NCBI RefSeq assembly: GCF_964199965.1
Contig: NZ_CAXMZT010000015.1
Span: 1-64,000, forward strand
Length of the DNA stretch: 64,000 nucleotides
Source of the DNA: JAFIFT01 sp020051095
GTDB taxonomy: Bacteria > Pseudomonadota > Gammaproteobacteria > Legionellales > Legionellaceae
Reading direction: 5' to 3'
The number at the start of each line of letters is the position of its first letter. Position 1 is the first letter of the stretch. The position numbers and the translations under genes were made by a program. Below are positions 29,221 through 37,665 of this stretch, one piece after another. A model generated the notes under the pieces. That model did not search any database, had not been told where the DNA came from, and saw only the letters and a program-made list of their open reading frames with translations.

Positions 29221-29928
29221 ATGACAACAGCAGACGCCGCCGAAATTAAACTAGAGAGCAGTTGGAAGCAACAATTAGGGGATGAATTTAGCAAACCCTA
29301 TATGCAATCCTTAAAACAATTTTTGCTGCAAGAAAAGCAAGCAAAGAAAATTATCTACCCGAAAGGTAATGAAATTTTTAATGCGTTTGAGTTGACACCG
29401 TTTGATGAGGTTAAAGTGGTCATACTTGGTCAAGACCCTTATCATGGCCCAAATCAGGCGCACGGGTTGTGTTTTTCTGTTAAACCAGGCGTGGCTATCC
29501 CACCGTCTTTATTGAATATTTATAAAGAACTAAACCAAGATTTAGGGGTAAAACCCGTCAAACACGGATATTTAGCGTCTTGGGCAAGCCAAGGGGTATT
29601 GTTACTTAATAGCGTCTTAACCGTTGAAAATGGTCAAGCGGCGTCGCATCAAGGCAAAGGATGGGAGCAGTTTACCGATCAAGTCATTGCGAAATTAAAT
29701 GACCGAGAAAAACCGGTGATTTTTGTACTCTGGGGAAGCTATGCCCAACGCAAAGGTCAGATTATTAATCAAACGCGGCATGTCGTCTTGCAATCCCCCC
29801 ATCCTTCCCCACTCTCAGCCTCTCGCGGATTTTTTGGCAATAAACATTTTTCCACCATCAACAAACTACTTGTTTCACAAGGGTCTGAGCCGATTCAATG
29901 GCAATTACCAGAAACAGTTGATTGCTAG
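29221..29928 (+). CDS. ung: Uracil-DNA glycosylase
   Basis: This is a family 1 uracil-DNA glycosylase, which excises uracil from DNA in base-excision repair. The catalytic water-activating motif is VILGQDPYHGPNQAHGLCFSV, the Leu-intercalation loop is HPSPLSASRGF, and LLLNSVLTVE and FVLWGSYAQ are conserved. The length (235 aa) is typical. It is divergent from the DPP III-like gene and convergent with the RhoGAP gene. Confidence 0.97.
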   Translation: MTTADAAEIKLESSWKQQLGDEFSKPYMQSLKQFLLQEKQAKKIIYPKGNEIFNAFELTPFDEVKVVILGQDPYHGPNQAHGLCFSVKPGVAIPPSLLNIYKELNQDLGVKPVKHGYLASWASQGVLLLNSVLTVENGQAASHQGKGWEQFTDQVIAKLNDREKPVIFVLWGSYAQRKGQIINQTRHVVLQSPHPSPLSASRGFFGNKHFSTINKLLVSQGSEPIQWQLPETVDC

Positions 29929-29954
29929 AAAAGAGCGCTCATTAAGCCGAAATA

Positions 29955-31496
29955 CTATTTGCCCTTGTGCGTGGATTTTGGCGATTTCTCATCTTGATTG
30001 CGATGGTCCTCGACGCTTGGTTTAACATCCACCGTTGGCTGAAATAGGCTTTGATGGGATGATTTAAGCCCACTTGACGATTGCTTCTGCAAAGTCGAAG
30101 AAACTGCTTGCTCTTCATTTGGTGAGTTGAATATACTTCGTTGGGAACTTCTAACAATATAGAGTTCCTCAAGATCCGATAAAATCAATTGATGGTCAGG
30201 ATGTGGGTACTCATCATCTAGATTGTCATCTAGCGCCATTATATCAGGAAAAGGATTATAATCTGCCGGAGACAATGGTCCAATATTTTCTGACTTGGAC
30301 TTGGCTGGGATTGACTTTTCCGAGGTATTGTGCTGAGCAAGTATAGTAGGAATTTCATTGGATTGACTGGTTAAAAATTCCGAGGAGTTTGATAAGCGTT
30401 CCTCCGATTTTCCAGTTGGCTTATGAGAAGAAGGGGCTATCTGATGCGATTTCTCTTGCTTTTCAAGTAGGATTTTCGACTGCATAATGCTCGCAGCATT
30501 TTCCATATCTATTTTTTGTTGTCGAAGCACTTGGTTGAAAAGATCCTCAAAATTTCTGGATTTAAATTTTGCTAATTCTAAGCGCTCCATCAGTCCTTGC
30601 CATTTTAACAATAATTCACTTTCCTTTTCTGACAACTTGGCTTTGCGTTTTGGGTCATTCGTTGATTTCTCGACCGATCTATTTGACGTATCTAATTTAT
30701 ATTGGGAAAGCCCCAACGTAAAACTAAGACTCTTAAGCTCTGTTTCTAATTCTTTTTCTTCCTTTTTAGATTGAGCATGCGATTCTTTTAGATGTTGCAG
30801 CGTTTTGCCAACATATCCGATGTCATGCGAAACCGTCTTAAATGCATCATTCCTTGCCTTGATTAAATGAGTCATTAATTTGGGGTCAAGTTGATAAATA
30901 TAGTCATTAAACGATAGCGAAGAGGCATACGTTTTTGAGGCAATCACTTTGATAGCCAATGTATTAAACAACTCCATCAGTTCAAAATCTGATTTATTCT
31001 GATTGAGCATTGTAGCAAGGAGTATGCCTAAATTATAAGGCGTCATTCTTGTTTCGCCCTCAAATTGCAAAGACGCGGTAGCCAGCTGGAAATAGTCGTA
31101 GAGTATTTCAGCATAGTAAATATTATCGAGATTTTCAGACTGGATAAGCACTATAAAAAAATCATCCAACGAGGCCGTGTCGTGATTCAGGTCAATTTGG
31201 TTCTTGGCTATCTTTTTTAATTCTTCATATAGTTCAGGATCCGGTTCAATATCACGCATCACCTGTTTCACTGCACCGATGTATTCATGAATGGAAAAGT
31301 CCTTTCTTTGTGAAAGCCTCTCCAGCTTGGAGCTAAAGGCCGTTGGTTCAAGAATTTCTTTAATCAGTTCAATAATTTTAGTGCCGCTGCCCGATATCCT
31401 AAAGACCCCTTCTTCGTTTAATATCTTAGGATTTTTTTGCACCATTTGGCTCAAAATCCGAATGACTAAGAGTGCATCGCGTACGGTATAAGCCAT
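29955..31496 (-). CDS. RhoGAP-domain protein (putative host-directed effector)
   Basis: The 513-aa protein has an N-terminal RhoGAP domain (about residues 1-190). The arginine-finger segment EEGVFRISGSGTKI has Arg near residue 33, and the later helix MTPYNLGILLATML corresponds to the conserved 'NLA.vf.P.L' region. Coiled-coil segments follow (about 225-350), then a low-complexity hydrophilic tail. Rho GTPases are eukaryotic, so the target would be in a host cell, and delivery by a secretion system is inference. The start at 31496 was chosen because GAGGT stands 5 nt upstream. A codon at 31514 would add six residues. Confidence 0.82.
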   Translation of the reverse strand: MAYTVRDALLVIRILSQMVQKNPKILNEEGVFRISGSGTKIIELIKEILEPTAFSSKLERLSQRKDFSIHEYIGAVKQVMRDIEPDPELYEELKKIAKNQIDLNHDTASLDDFFIVLIQSENLDNIYYAEILYDYFQLATASLQFEGETRMTPYNLGILLATMLNQNKSDFELMELFNTLAIKVIASKTYASSLSFNDYIYQLDPKLMTHLIKARNDAFKTVSHDIGYVGKTLQHLKESHAQSKKEEKELETELKSLSFTLGLSQYKLDTSNRSVEKSTNDPKRKAKLSEKESELLLKWQGLMERLELAKFKSRNFEDLFNQVLRQQKIDMENAASIMQSKILLEKQEKSHQIAPSSHKPTGKSEERLSNSSEFLTSQSNEIPTILAQHNTSEKSIPAKSKSENIGPLSPADYNPFPDIMALDDNLDDEYPHPDHQLILSDLEELYIVRSSQRSIFNSPNEEQAVSSTLQKQSSSGLKSSHQSLFQPTVDVKPSVEDHRNQDEKSPKSTHKGK

Positions 31497-31512
31497 GATA
31501 ACCTCATAATAC

Positions 31513-31534
31513 AATTAGTTGACTAATTATAGCA
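31513..31534 (-). promoter_or_regulatory. Extended -10 promoter overlapped by a palindrome, RhoGAP gene
   Basis: On the minus strand TGCTATAAT occupies 31534-31526, 30 bp upstream of the RhoGAP start. The perfect 7-2-7 palindrome AATTAGTTGACTAATT (31513-31528) overlaps the -10 and the likely transcription start, as expected of an operator. Confidence 0.5.
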
Positions 31535-31550
31535 CAAGTAGAGTGCGTTT

Positions 31551-32354
31551 TTAGATGTGTATGTTGAGTATACCAAGAACAATTTCGACTGCAATTAAAA
31601 CGATAATAATGATTTCAAGACTATGGGAGTGTTTATTTTCAAGATAGCCGCTAAACATATCAAAGATTTCATTGAGCGTATCTAACCGATGGTTAATAGC
31701 GTGGATGCGCCTGGCAATATCCAAATAACCTTCAAGCATGGTGAAATAAAGCTCAAGGCTTGGGTGCTGCCAAAAATATTTGGGGTGGTACATGAAATTG
31801 GAGATTAAATTCATTTCACTTTTCGTCGCTAAAATTTCACCGATAATCTTACGCGTTTGCTTACGGGATATGTGCATTTTTCCTGTGTTACTGAGAACGC
31901 CTATCATCGGGGTATATTTATCAATTAGCCCTTCTAGGCGTGATTCAAAGTATTGCAGTTTAACCGATTGGGAAAACCCATACGACAAGGATAATTTGAT
32001 ATCTTCATTATCCTCTTCGAGGGTTAAACAATCCACATCGAAATATTCATGAGGTTTAATAGTCGTTTCGTCGCCTAAACGATAGGAAAATTCATCATGG
32101 GGATGGTATTTGATTGGATTTTGGCAATGACGCTTAATTTTACTGACTAGCCTTTTGGCTTCATAACGCTTATAACCCCAAGTCACCAGCGTGCCATTTT
32201 TAAATAAAAATCCCATGATTGACGGGTTATCCGTGCGATGGAATTTAATTAATTGCCTTAATTTCAGGCAGTGCAAGGTCCTGTCTTTGATTAACCAGGG
32301 CTCCATTTGATTGAGATCAATGGATTGGGCAAGGCAAAAACTCAAACATTCCAT
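31551..32354 (-). CDS. RMD1/YagE (DUF155) family protein
   Basis: The 267-aa protein belongs to the DUF155 family (yeast Rmd1, mitochondrial RMND1). The central part has the family pattern around GFLFKNGTLVTWGYKR, and the C-terminal third has LEGYLDIARRIHAINHRLDTLNE, a conserved coiled-coil run. One transmembrane segment ends the protein (about residues 247-265). Its biochemical role is not known. In mitochondria the family supports translation. A separate promoter lies between it and the RhoGAP gene 54 bp downstream. Confidence 0.85.
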   Translation of the reverse strand: MECLSFCLAQSIDLNQMEPWLIKDRTLHCLKLRQLIKFHRTDNPSIMGFLFKNGTLVTWGYKRYEAKRLVSKIKRHCQNPIKYHPHDEFSYRLGDETTIKPHEYFDVDCLTLEEDNEDIKLSLSYGFSQSVKLQYFESRLEGLIDKYTPMIGVLSNTGKMHISRKQTRKIIGEILATKSEMNLISNFMYHPKYFWQHPSLELYFTMLEGYLDIARRIHAINHRLDTLNEIFDMFSGYLENKHSHSLEIIIIVLIAVEIVLGILNIHI

Positions 32355-32477
32355 CGGATTATTTTCATCAGAATTGGGTAACGGATGTCAATAATGTAAC
32401 ACATATTACCAGATGCCGCCTATGGCTCTTGATAAATATTCCGGTACAAACATATTTTTCTCCATACTGGAACTAAT

Positions 32478-32576
32478 ACGTGCCTGGGCACGGGCCTGAA
32501 TTATCTTTAGTTTTCTAAAGCAAGAAAAAGTTGCCGCCCCTTAAAATAATCGGGCACGGGCACGCGCTCGGGCACA
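32478..32576. repeat. GC-rich palindromic and direct repeats in an AT-rich gap
   Basis: The 302-bp gap 32355-32656 contains CGTGCCTGGGCACG (a perfect 6-2-6 palindrome) followed by a related CGGGC run, and near 32551-32576 repeated GGGCACG and GGGCAC units. They contrast sharply with the surrounding AT-rich DNA. No gene was recognised in the gap. Confidence 0.45.
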
Positions 32577-32656
32577 TATTAAAGAATATTTTTATCGCAT
32601 AACAACCCATTAATGCTTAGAATGGTGATTTTAAGTGAATCAACTGGGATGTTGTT

Positions 32657-33409
32657 ATGAAAGAAAGACATCAACTTAAAATCCTCCTCTTGCAAATTCG
32701 CGAAGACGAAGAAACCATGCTCGAAGAATTTTATGAATTTGTTCAATATAGCCATCTTCATGAAGATCAATTTACTAAGCTAAATACCTTTAAAACAAAA
32801 CACTTTCTACCGTCCGTGATGGATGACTACGATGCGTTATTTGTTGGTGGCTCCAGCGATGCCAGTGTGCTAAAAGAAGAAGACTATCGATTTGTTCCCG
32901 ATTGTAAAAAGCTTATTCGTCATTGTTATAAAAACAATATCCCTGTTTTAGCCTCTTGCTTTGGCTTTCAAATAGCGGTCGAAGAACTAGGAGGCAAAGT
33001 TATCTTGGATAAGGAAAACATGGAAATGGGTATTTACCCAATCAATATGCACCCCGAGGCAAAATCTGATCCGCTGCTTCATGATTATCCCGAGTGTTTC
33101 TTAGCCGTTTCCGGTCATAAAGAGCGTGCCCATCGAATTCCTTCCGATTGTATTCACCTTGCGTCATCGGCATTATGCCCCTACCACATCATTAAGTTCA
33201 TCAACAAACCATTCTATTGTTTTCAATTTCACCCGGAAGTCGATAGGAAAGATTTAATCACACGTATCACACGTTATCAAAGACACTATTTATCGGATGA
33301 CTCTGAACTACAACGCATCATTAATCAATCTGTGGATGACACCCCTTTTGCTAACAAAATCATCAAAGACTTTGTCGATAGAATTGTCTTAAGGAAGGAG
33401 GTTAGTTAG
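32657..33409 (+). CDS. Class I glutamine amidotransferase (GMP synthase-like domain) protein
   Basis: The 250-aa protein is a stand-alone class I glutamine amidotransferase-like domain. The nucleophile elbow is ASCFGFQIAVEELGG (Cys near residue 101), and the His-Glu pair is FQFHPEV (His 192, Glu 194). These are the catalytic triad of the GATase1 family, and the layout resembles the YLR126C/GuaA-like subgroup. An N-terminal extension of about 50 residues is acidic. No synthase partner lies beside it, so the acceptor is unknown, and it could instead be a gamma-glutamyl hydrolase-like enzyme. Confidence 0.85.
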   Translation: MKERHQLKILLLQIREDEETMLEEFYEFVQYSHLHEDQFTKLNTFKTKHFLPSVMDDYDALFVGGSSDASVLKEEDYRFVPDCKKLIRHCYKNNIPVLASCFGFQIAVEELGGKVILDKENMEMGIYPINMHPEAKSDPLLHDYPECFLAVSGHKERAHRIPSDCIHLASSALCPYHIIKFINKPFYCFQFHPEVDRKDLITRITRYQRHYLSDDSELQRIINQSVDDTPFANKIIKDFVDRIVLRKEVS

Positions 33410-33473
33410 AAGCATTTCAAGCACAATGTGGTACCTATCAAAATAATAACTTCGATTCAACAACCCCTCATCC

Positions 33474-33510
33474 GCCCGTTGGGCACCTTCTTCCCATGTC
33501 TTGGGAGAAG
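33474..33510. terminator. Double hairpin between convergent genes
   Basis: GCCCGTTGGGC (33474-33484) is one hairpin. A second runs from 33487 to 33510 with 5' arm CTTCTTCCCA and 3' arm TTGGGAGAAG and one bulge. They lie between the convergent glutamine amidotransferase and GGDEF-EAL genes and could end transcription in both directions. The sequence resembles the CTTCTCCC/GGGAGAAG type of interspersed bacterial repeat. Confidence 0.5.
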
Positions 33511-33560
33511 CGAACATGAAGCAAGTTATTCAGAAGATGCGAAGGTCAAAAAGCGCATTA

Positions 33561-35804
33561 CTAGCCACCCACAACTTGGTTTTTTGTCGTTGAAAGAAAT
33601 ACCAATTTTTCAAAATCTTCGGCGGATAAAGGCTGGCTTAAATAAAACCCTTGACCATGTGAGCAATCCTTCCCGACTAAGTAATCCAATTGTATTTGAT
33701 TTTCAATCCCTTCGGCGATGATTTCCATATCCAATTGTTTGGCTAATTCGATAATAACATCCACGAGTGTCGTTTTTTCTTCGGCTGTGGTGATATCGGA
33801 AATGAAATCGCGATCAATTTTAAGGGTTGAAATCGGCATTTTTCGAAGCCGATTAAGTGATGAGTAGCCTTTACCAAAATCATCCAGCGAGATAATAACA
33901 CCCAATTCATTAATGGTTGATAGAATTTTATGATCCCCCAAATTGTTTTCCATTAATAAATTTTCAGTGATTTCAAGATCGAGCAGATAAGGCGGATAGT
34001 TGTATTTTTTTAACAGGCTTTGGAGTTTCCTAGTAAAATTTCGATTCGTTAATTGTACCGGCGATAAGTTAACAGCGATAATCAAATCCTTATTGTATTG
34101 ATGATACCATTTGGACGCTTGTTTACAGGCTTGATTAAGTACCCAATCGCCAATATTGATAATCAGCCCCGTTTTTTCCGCCACATCGATAAAGTCATCC
34201 GGACTGACTCGGCCAAGATTGGGGTTGTCCCAACGGAGCAACACTTCAGCCCCTTCGATTTCTTGCGTTTTCAAATTATAAATGGGTTGGTAGAAGATTG
34301 ATAATTCATCACTGGCTAAAACATCGCGTAAATGGGCTTCGATTTTCGATTCTTGATGATGAAAAATATTTAATGAATCTTCATAGAATTCATAAGTATT
34401 GCGACCTGTTCTTTTCGCCTGACACAAGGCTAAATCCGCGTTGCGTAATAGCATATGCGCTTGATCCGCATCATCGGGGTAAATGGCAATGCCGATACTG
34501 GCTGTTGTAGCAAAGCGGTGTTCGTCTATTTCATAGGGCCTGGAAAAGCTTTTTAACAAGCGGTCTGCTAAACTTCGAACGCCTGATGTGTTGGTGATAG
34601 TCGGTGTGATCAAGGCAAACTCATCACCGCCGAGCCTTGCAATGGTGTCACCCATCCGCGAACTTTTTAAAATGCGCTTGGAAAACGCCTGGATAAGCGT
34701 ATCCCCTCGCCCATGTCCAAGGGTATCGTTAATTCGTTTTAAATTGTCTAAGTCAATCACCATTAAGGCAAATTTATGACTGTAACGTTTTGCATTTTCG
34801 ATGGTTTCATCGAGACGCTCTTCAAATGCTCGACGATTGAGAATATTGGTTAATAAGTCATGCGATGCAATGTATTGCAAATCCTTCTTTTGTTGAACGA
34901 GTAAATCTTTTGAATGCAATACTTGCCTAAAATAGGTCGAATAATTAAGCATCAAGCACGTGAAAGGAATAAAATAAAACAAAATCTTTAAAAAATAAGC
35001 AATATTGAAGGCGCTATCGTAGGAGGAATACGAAAGTAACATCAAATACATGGCAATCACACACTGGGTGATACTCATCAAAAAGATGCAGTTGGTCATG
35101 ATACTGCTTTGCCGACTATAGAGCTTGGGGTAAAAGTACACGGCAATACTAAGATACAGCAAAAGGGGGATTAATTCATACGGCCTGCTCAAGATACTCT
35201 GACTATGCCACATCTTGGGTACAATAATATGGTTGGCTGCGACATAAATGGCTGAAAAAGCACATACCATTAACAAAAAGGTGAACAAGAAAATTGATGT
35301 AATATGCGATGGTTTATGCTGCTTTGCTTTGAGAAGATATAGCATGCCTAATATTAGCATGACACCACTCACCGAATTAGAAAGCGTCCATATCAACGCA
35401 TCTAATTTCTTTTTATACACTAAATTTTCCGAAAACCCATCGACTAAGAGGATGTGTGCTGCATCGATAGAACCAGAAAAAATAATGGCTAAAGCGATAA
35501 TCAACGAAACATCGTCATGTAAATGTCGATATTCGGTTAAAATTAAAATGGTTGTTATCGCGGCTAATGAAAATGCAGACCATTGGAAGAGGGTTTGGGT
35601 GAAGTAACCTCGTAATTGTAATTCGATATTTTCCTTCTGCAACAACGAATAATAGTCCACGGTGCTCGTTAGGAAATCAAAGTCCATGCCCCAAATGATA
35701 CCAATGGCTGGTAATCCCAATAACAAGATGACGATGAACGTCATCGCATGAGGCACCTTTTTTAACGACTGCTCAGCCAAATCTGACTGTTTTTCGTTTG
35801 CCAT
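33561..35804 (-). CDS. Membrane GGDEF-EAL cyclic-di-GMP enzyme
   Basis: The 747-aa protein has an N-terminal membrane sensor of about eight helices (residues about 20-290, MASE-like). A GGDEF domain with an intact RLGGDEFALI (GGDEF at 392-396) and a C-terminal EAL domain follow. The EAL signature reads EVLLRW (Glu 520) rather than EALLRW. Other phosphodiesterase residues are present in NLSPVQ, LEITENLL, SLDDFGKGYSSL, LKIDRDFI and IAEGIEN. The loop is DDFGKG instead of DDFGTG. Both activities are therefore possible. It would make and/or degrade c-di-GMP in response to an unknown signal in or near the membrane. Confidence 0.9.
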   Translation of the reverse strand: MANEKQSDLAEQSLKKVPHAMTFIVILLLGLPAIGIIWGMDFDFLTSTVDYYSLLQKENIELQLRGYFTQTLFQWSAFSLAAITTILILTEYRHLHDDVSLIIALAIIFSGSIDAAHILLVDGFSENLVYKKKLDALIWTLSNSVSGVMLILGMLYLLKAKQHKPSHITSIFLFTFLLMVCAFSAIYVAANHIIVPKMWHSQSILSRPYELIPLLLYLSIAVYFYPKLYSRQSSIMTNCIFLMSITQCVIAMYLMLLSYSSYDSAFNIAYFLKILFYFIPFTCLMLNYSTYFRQVLHSKDLLVQQKKDLQYIASHDLLTNILNRRAFEERLDETIENAKRYSHKFALMVIDLDNLKRINDTLGHGRGDTLIQAFSKRILKSSRMGDTIARLGGDEFALITPTITNTSGVRSLADRLLKSFSRPYEIDEHRFATTASIGIAIYPDDADQAHMLLRNADLALCQAKRTGRNTYEFYEDSLNIFHHQESKIEAHLRDVLASDELSIFYQPIYNLKTQEIEGAEVLLRWDNPNLGRVSPDDFIDVAEKTGLIINIGDWVLNQACKQASKWYHQYNKDLIIAVNLSPVQLTNRNFTRKLQSLLKKYNYPPYLLDLEITENLLMENNLGDHKILSTINELGVIISLDDFGKGYSSLNRLRKMPISTLKIDRDFISDITTAEEKTTLVDVIIELAKQLDMEIIAEGIENQIQLDYLVGKDCSHGQGFYLSQPLSAEDFEKLVFLSTTKNQVVGG

Positions 35805-36009
35805 ATTATTAATGTTTCATTCCAAGTTAACATTTAATCGACAGATAGACAGATTTCTTTAACAGGACTTGCAATTGGTTATCTATCATAAAGAACTCCT
35901 ATTAAATTAATAGACCATTATTTAAACATTTTCAATATTCACAGCACTATTGTGATTTCATTATTTCTTCGATAAGATAAACGAGTAACGACAAGGATGC
36001 AGGACGGTT

Positions 36010-37290
36010 ATGAATCGAAATCAGGATGACACCCTGGCCAAGCCTAGTAAAACCCATTTTCGCTGGTTTATTATCTCGCTTCTTTTTATTATCACGGGTG
36101 TAAACTACCTGGATCGATCCTCCATCGCCTATGCGATTGATGAGATAGCTGCTGAATTCCATTTCACCAATGATCAGATTGGTTTTATCTTAGGTGCATT
36201 TGGCGTTGGCTATGTTGTGACAACGTTTTTAGGGGGCATCGCGGTTGATAAAATTGGCGCTAAACGGGTTTTAACCCTATCTATGCTATTATGGGGTGTT
36301 ACCTCACTGATAACCAGTTTAGCCAATGGTTTTTTCCTCGTGTTTATTGCCAGAGTTTTGCTCGGTTTTGCTGAAGGGCCTGGGTTTCCTGTCTTATCAC
36401 GCGCCATCAGCGATTGGTTACCAGAAACCGAGCGAAACCGGGCATTAGCGTATGCATTGATCGCAGTTCCCCTATCGTTAGCGATTGGTGGGCCCATCTC
36501 ATCTTTCATGGTAACCAATTTAACCTGGCGTGGTACCTATGTTGCCTTGGCTATCCTAGCGGTTATTTGGATTCCGCTATGGTTACGCTGGTTTCAAGAT
36601 AGCCCCGCCCATTCACCATTCGTTAATGAACCAGAACTCGCCTATATTGAAAGAAACCCCCTTATCGCCTCAAAAATCACCCCGACTGAGAACCCCTGGC
36701 GGGTTATTATTCTCAACCGCACCCTCTTAATCAATAACTGGGCTTTTTTTGTGTTCGGGTATTATTTATTTTTCTTTATGACTTGGTTACCCACTTATCT
36801 AAGTAACGTTTATAAGCTTGATCTAACACAAATTGGGCTTTATTCAGTCGCTCCTTGGCTAGCGGGTGCAATCCTGATGTGGGGTATGGGATACTTGTCT
36901 GACGCATTATTCAAGCGCTATCACAGTTTGCGCTTGTCTCGCTCCCTGCCAATCAGTATTACCCAATTGTTATCAGCAAGCTGTATCATTCCCATTATTC
37001 TGGTTCATAATATCGACATGGCCATGATTTTTATCACACTTGCGGTAGGCTTAATTTTGAGTGCCAATGCCTCCTATTTTGCCGTGGTCATTGACCTCGC
37101 CAAAGAGCGCACAGGAACGGCCATCGGTATCATGGACGCTATTTTTGCTATCTCAGGTATTGCTGCTCCAACATTAACAGGGGTTTTCTTAACCCTCACA
37201 GGGCGCTATGAAGCCGGTTTTATATTATTAGCGTTTCTAGGCTTATCATCGTCATTGCTTGTGTTTTTCTTTCATAATCGAGAAACGTGA
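36010..37290 (+). CDS. MFS transporter, anion:cation symporter (ACS) family
   Basis: This is a 426-aa, 12-helix major facilitator. The N-terminal RWFIISLLFIITGVNYLDRSSIAYA and the motif-A-like loop GGIAVDKIGAKRV, followed by RVLLGFAEGPGFPVLSRAIS, are the hallmarks of the ACS group (hexuronate/glucarate and Legionella Pht-like relatives). An AGGACGG ribosome-binding site precedes the start. Substrates are likely organic anions, and the exact one cannot be read. Confidence 0.88.
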   Translation: MNRNQDDTLAKPSKTHFRWFIISLLFIITGVNYLDRSSIAYAIDEIAAEFHFTNDQIGFILGAFGVGYVVTTFLGGIAVDKIGAKRVLTLSMLLWGVTSLITSLANGFFLVFIARVLLGFAEGPGFPVLSRAISDWLPETERNRALAYALIAVPLSLAIGGPISSFMVTNLTWRGTYVALAILAVIWIPLWLRWFQDSPAHSPFVNEPELAYIERNPLIASKITPTENPWRVIILNRTLLINNWAFFVFGYYLFFFMTWLPTYLSNVYKLDLTQIGLYSVAPWLAGAILMWGMGYLSDALFKRYHSLRLSRSLPISITQLLSASCIIPIILVHNIDMAMIFITLAVGLILSANASYFAVVIDLAKERTGTAIGIMDAIFAISGIAAPTLTGVFLTLTGRYEAGFILLAFLGLSSSLLVFFFHNRET

Positions 37291-37326
37291 TCGCCCCGTC
37301 AAACACGGATATTGAATTTGTTTCAG

Positions 37327-37665
37327 TTAAAGCGTATAAGGCGTTTTTCCTCCAATTTTCGATTCCCCAAACAGTGCAATTTCTTTTTGTCTAATGATTT
37401 CCAATAATTTTCGTATTTGCTTTTCGGAGTGGGTTTTTTCAAGTACTATTTCAATATTTTTCGCAGCAGCTACCCACTCCGACCTAACATCGCCATCAGC
37501 CCATTGATTGGCTATTTTATTTTTTAATACCCACAACTCTTGAACCAGCTGATTATGAAGCGCCATGAAAACACGCGCTTTTTCCTTTAGACTTTCCAGC
37601 GGAGCATGGCCTGTTATTTTGGCGCTTGATAACCCTTTTAATAGTTTAAATTTATTTTGGCTCAT
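37327..37665 (-). CDS. Small coiled-coil protein, partner of the kinase-like protein
   Basis: This 112-aa basic protein is rich in helix and predicted coiled coil over about residues 25-100. I do not recognise a family. Its ATG overlaps the TGA of the upstream gene (ATGA at 37662-37665), so translation of the two is coupled, which suggests that they work together. Confidence 0.65.
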   Translation of the reverse strand: MSQNKFKLLKGLSSAKITGHAPLESLKEKARVFMALHNQLVQELWVLKNKIANQWADGDVRSEWVAAAKNIEIVLEKTHSEKQIRKLLEIIRQKEIALFGESKIGGKTPYTL

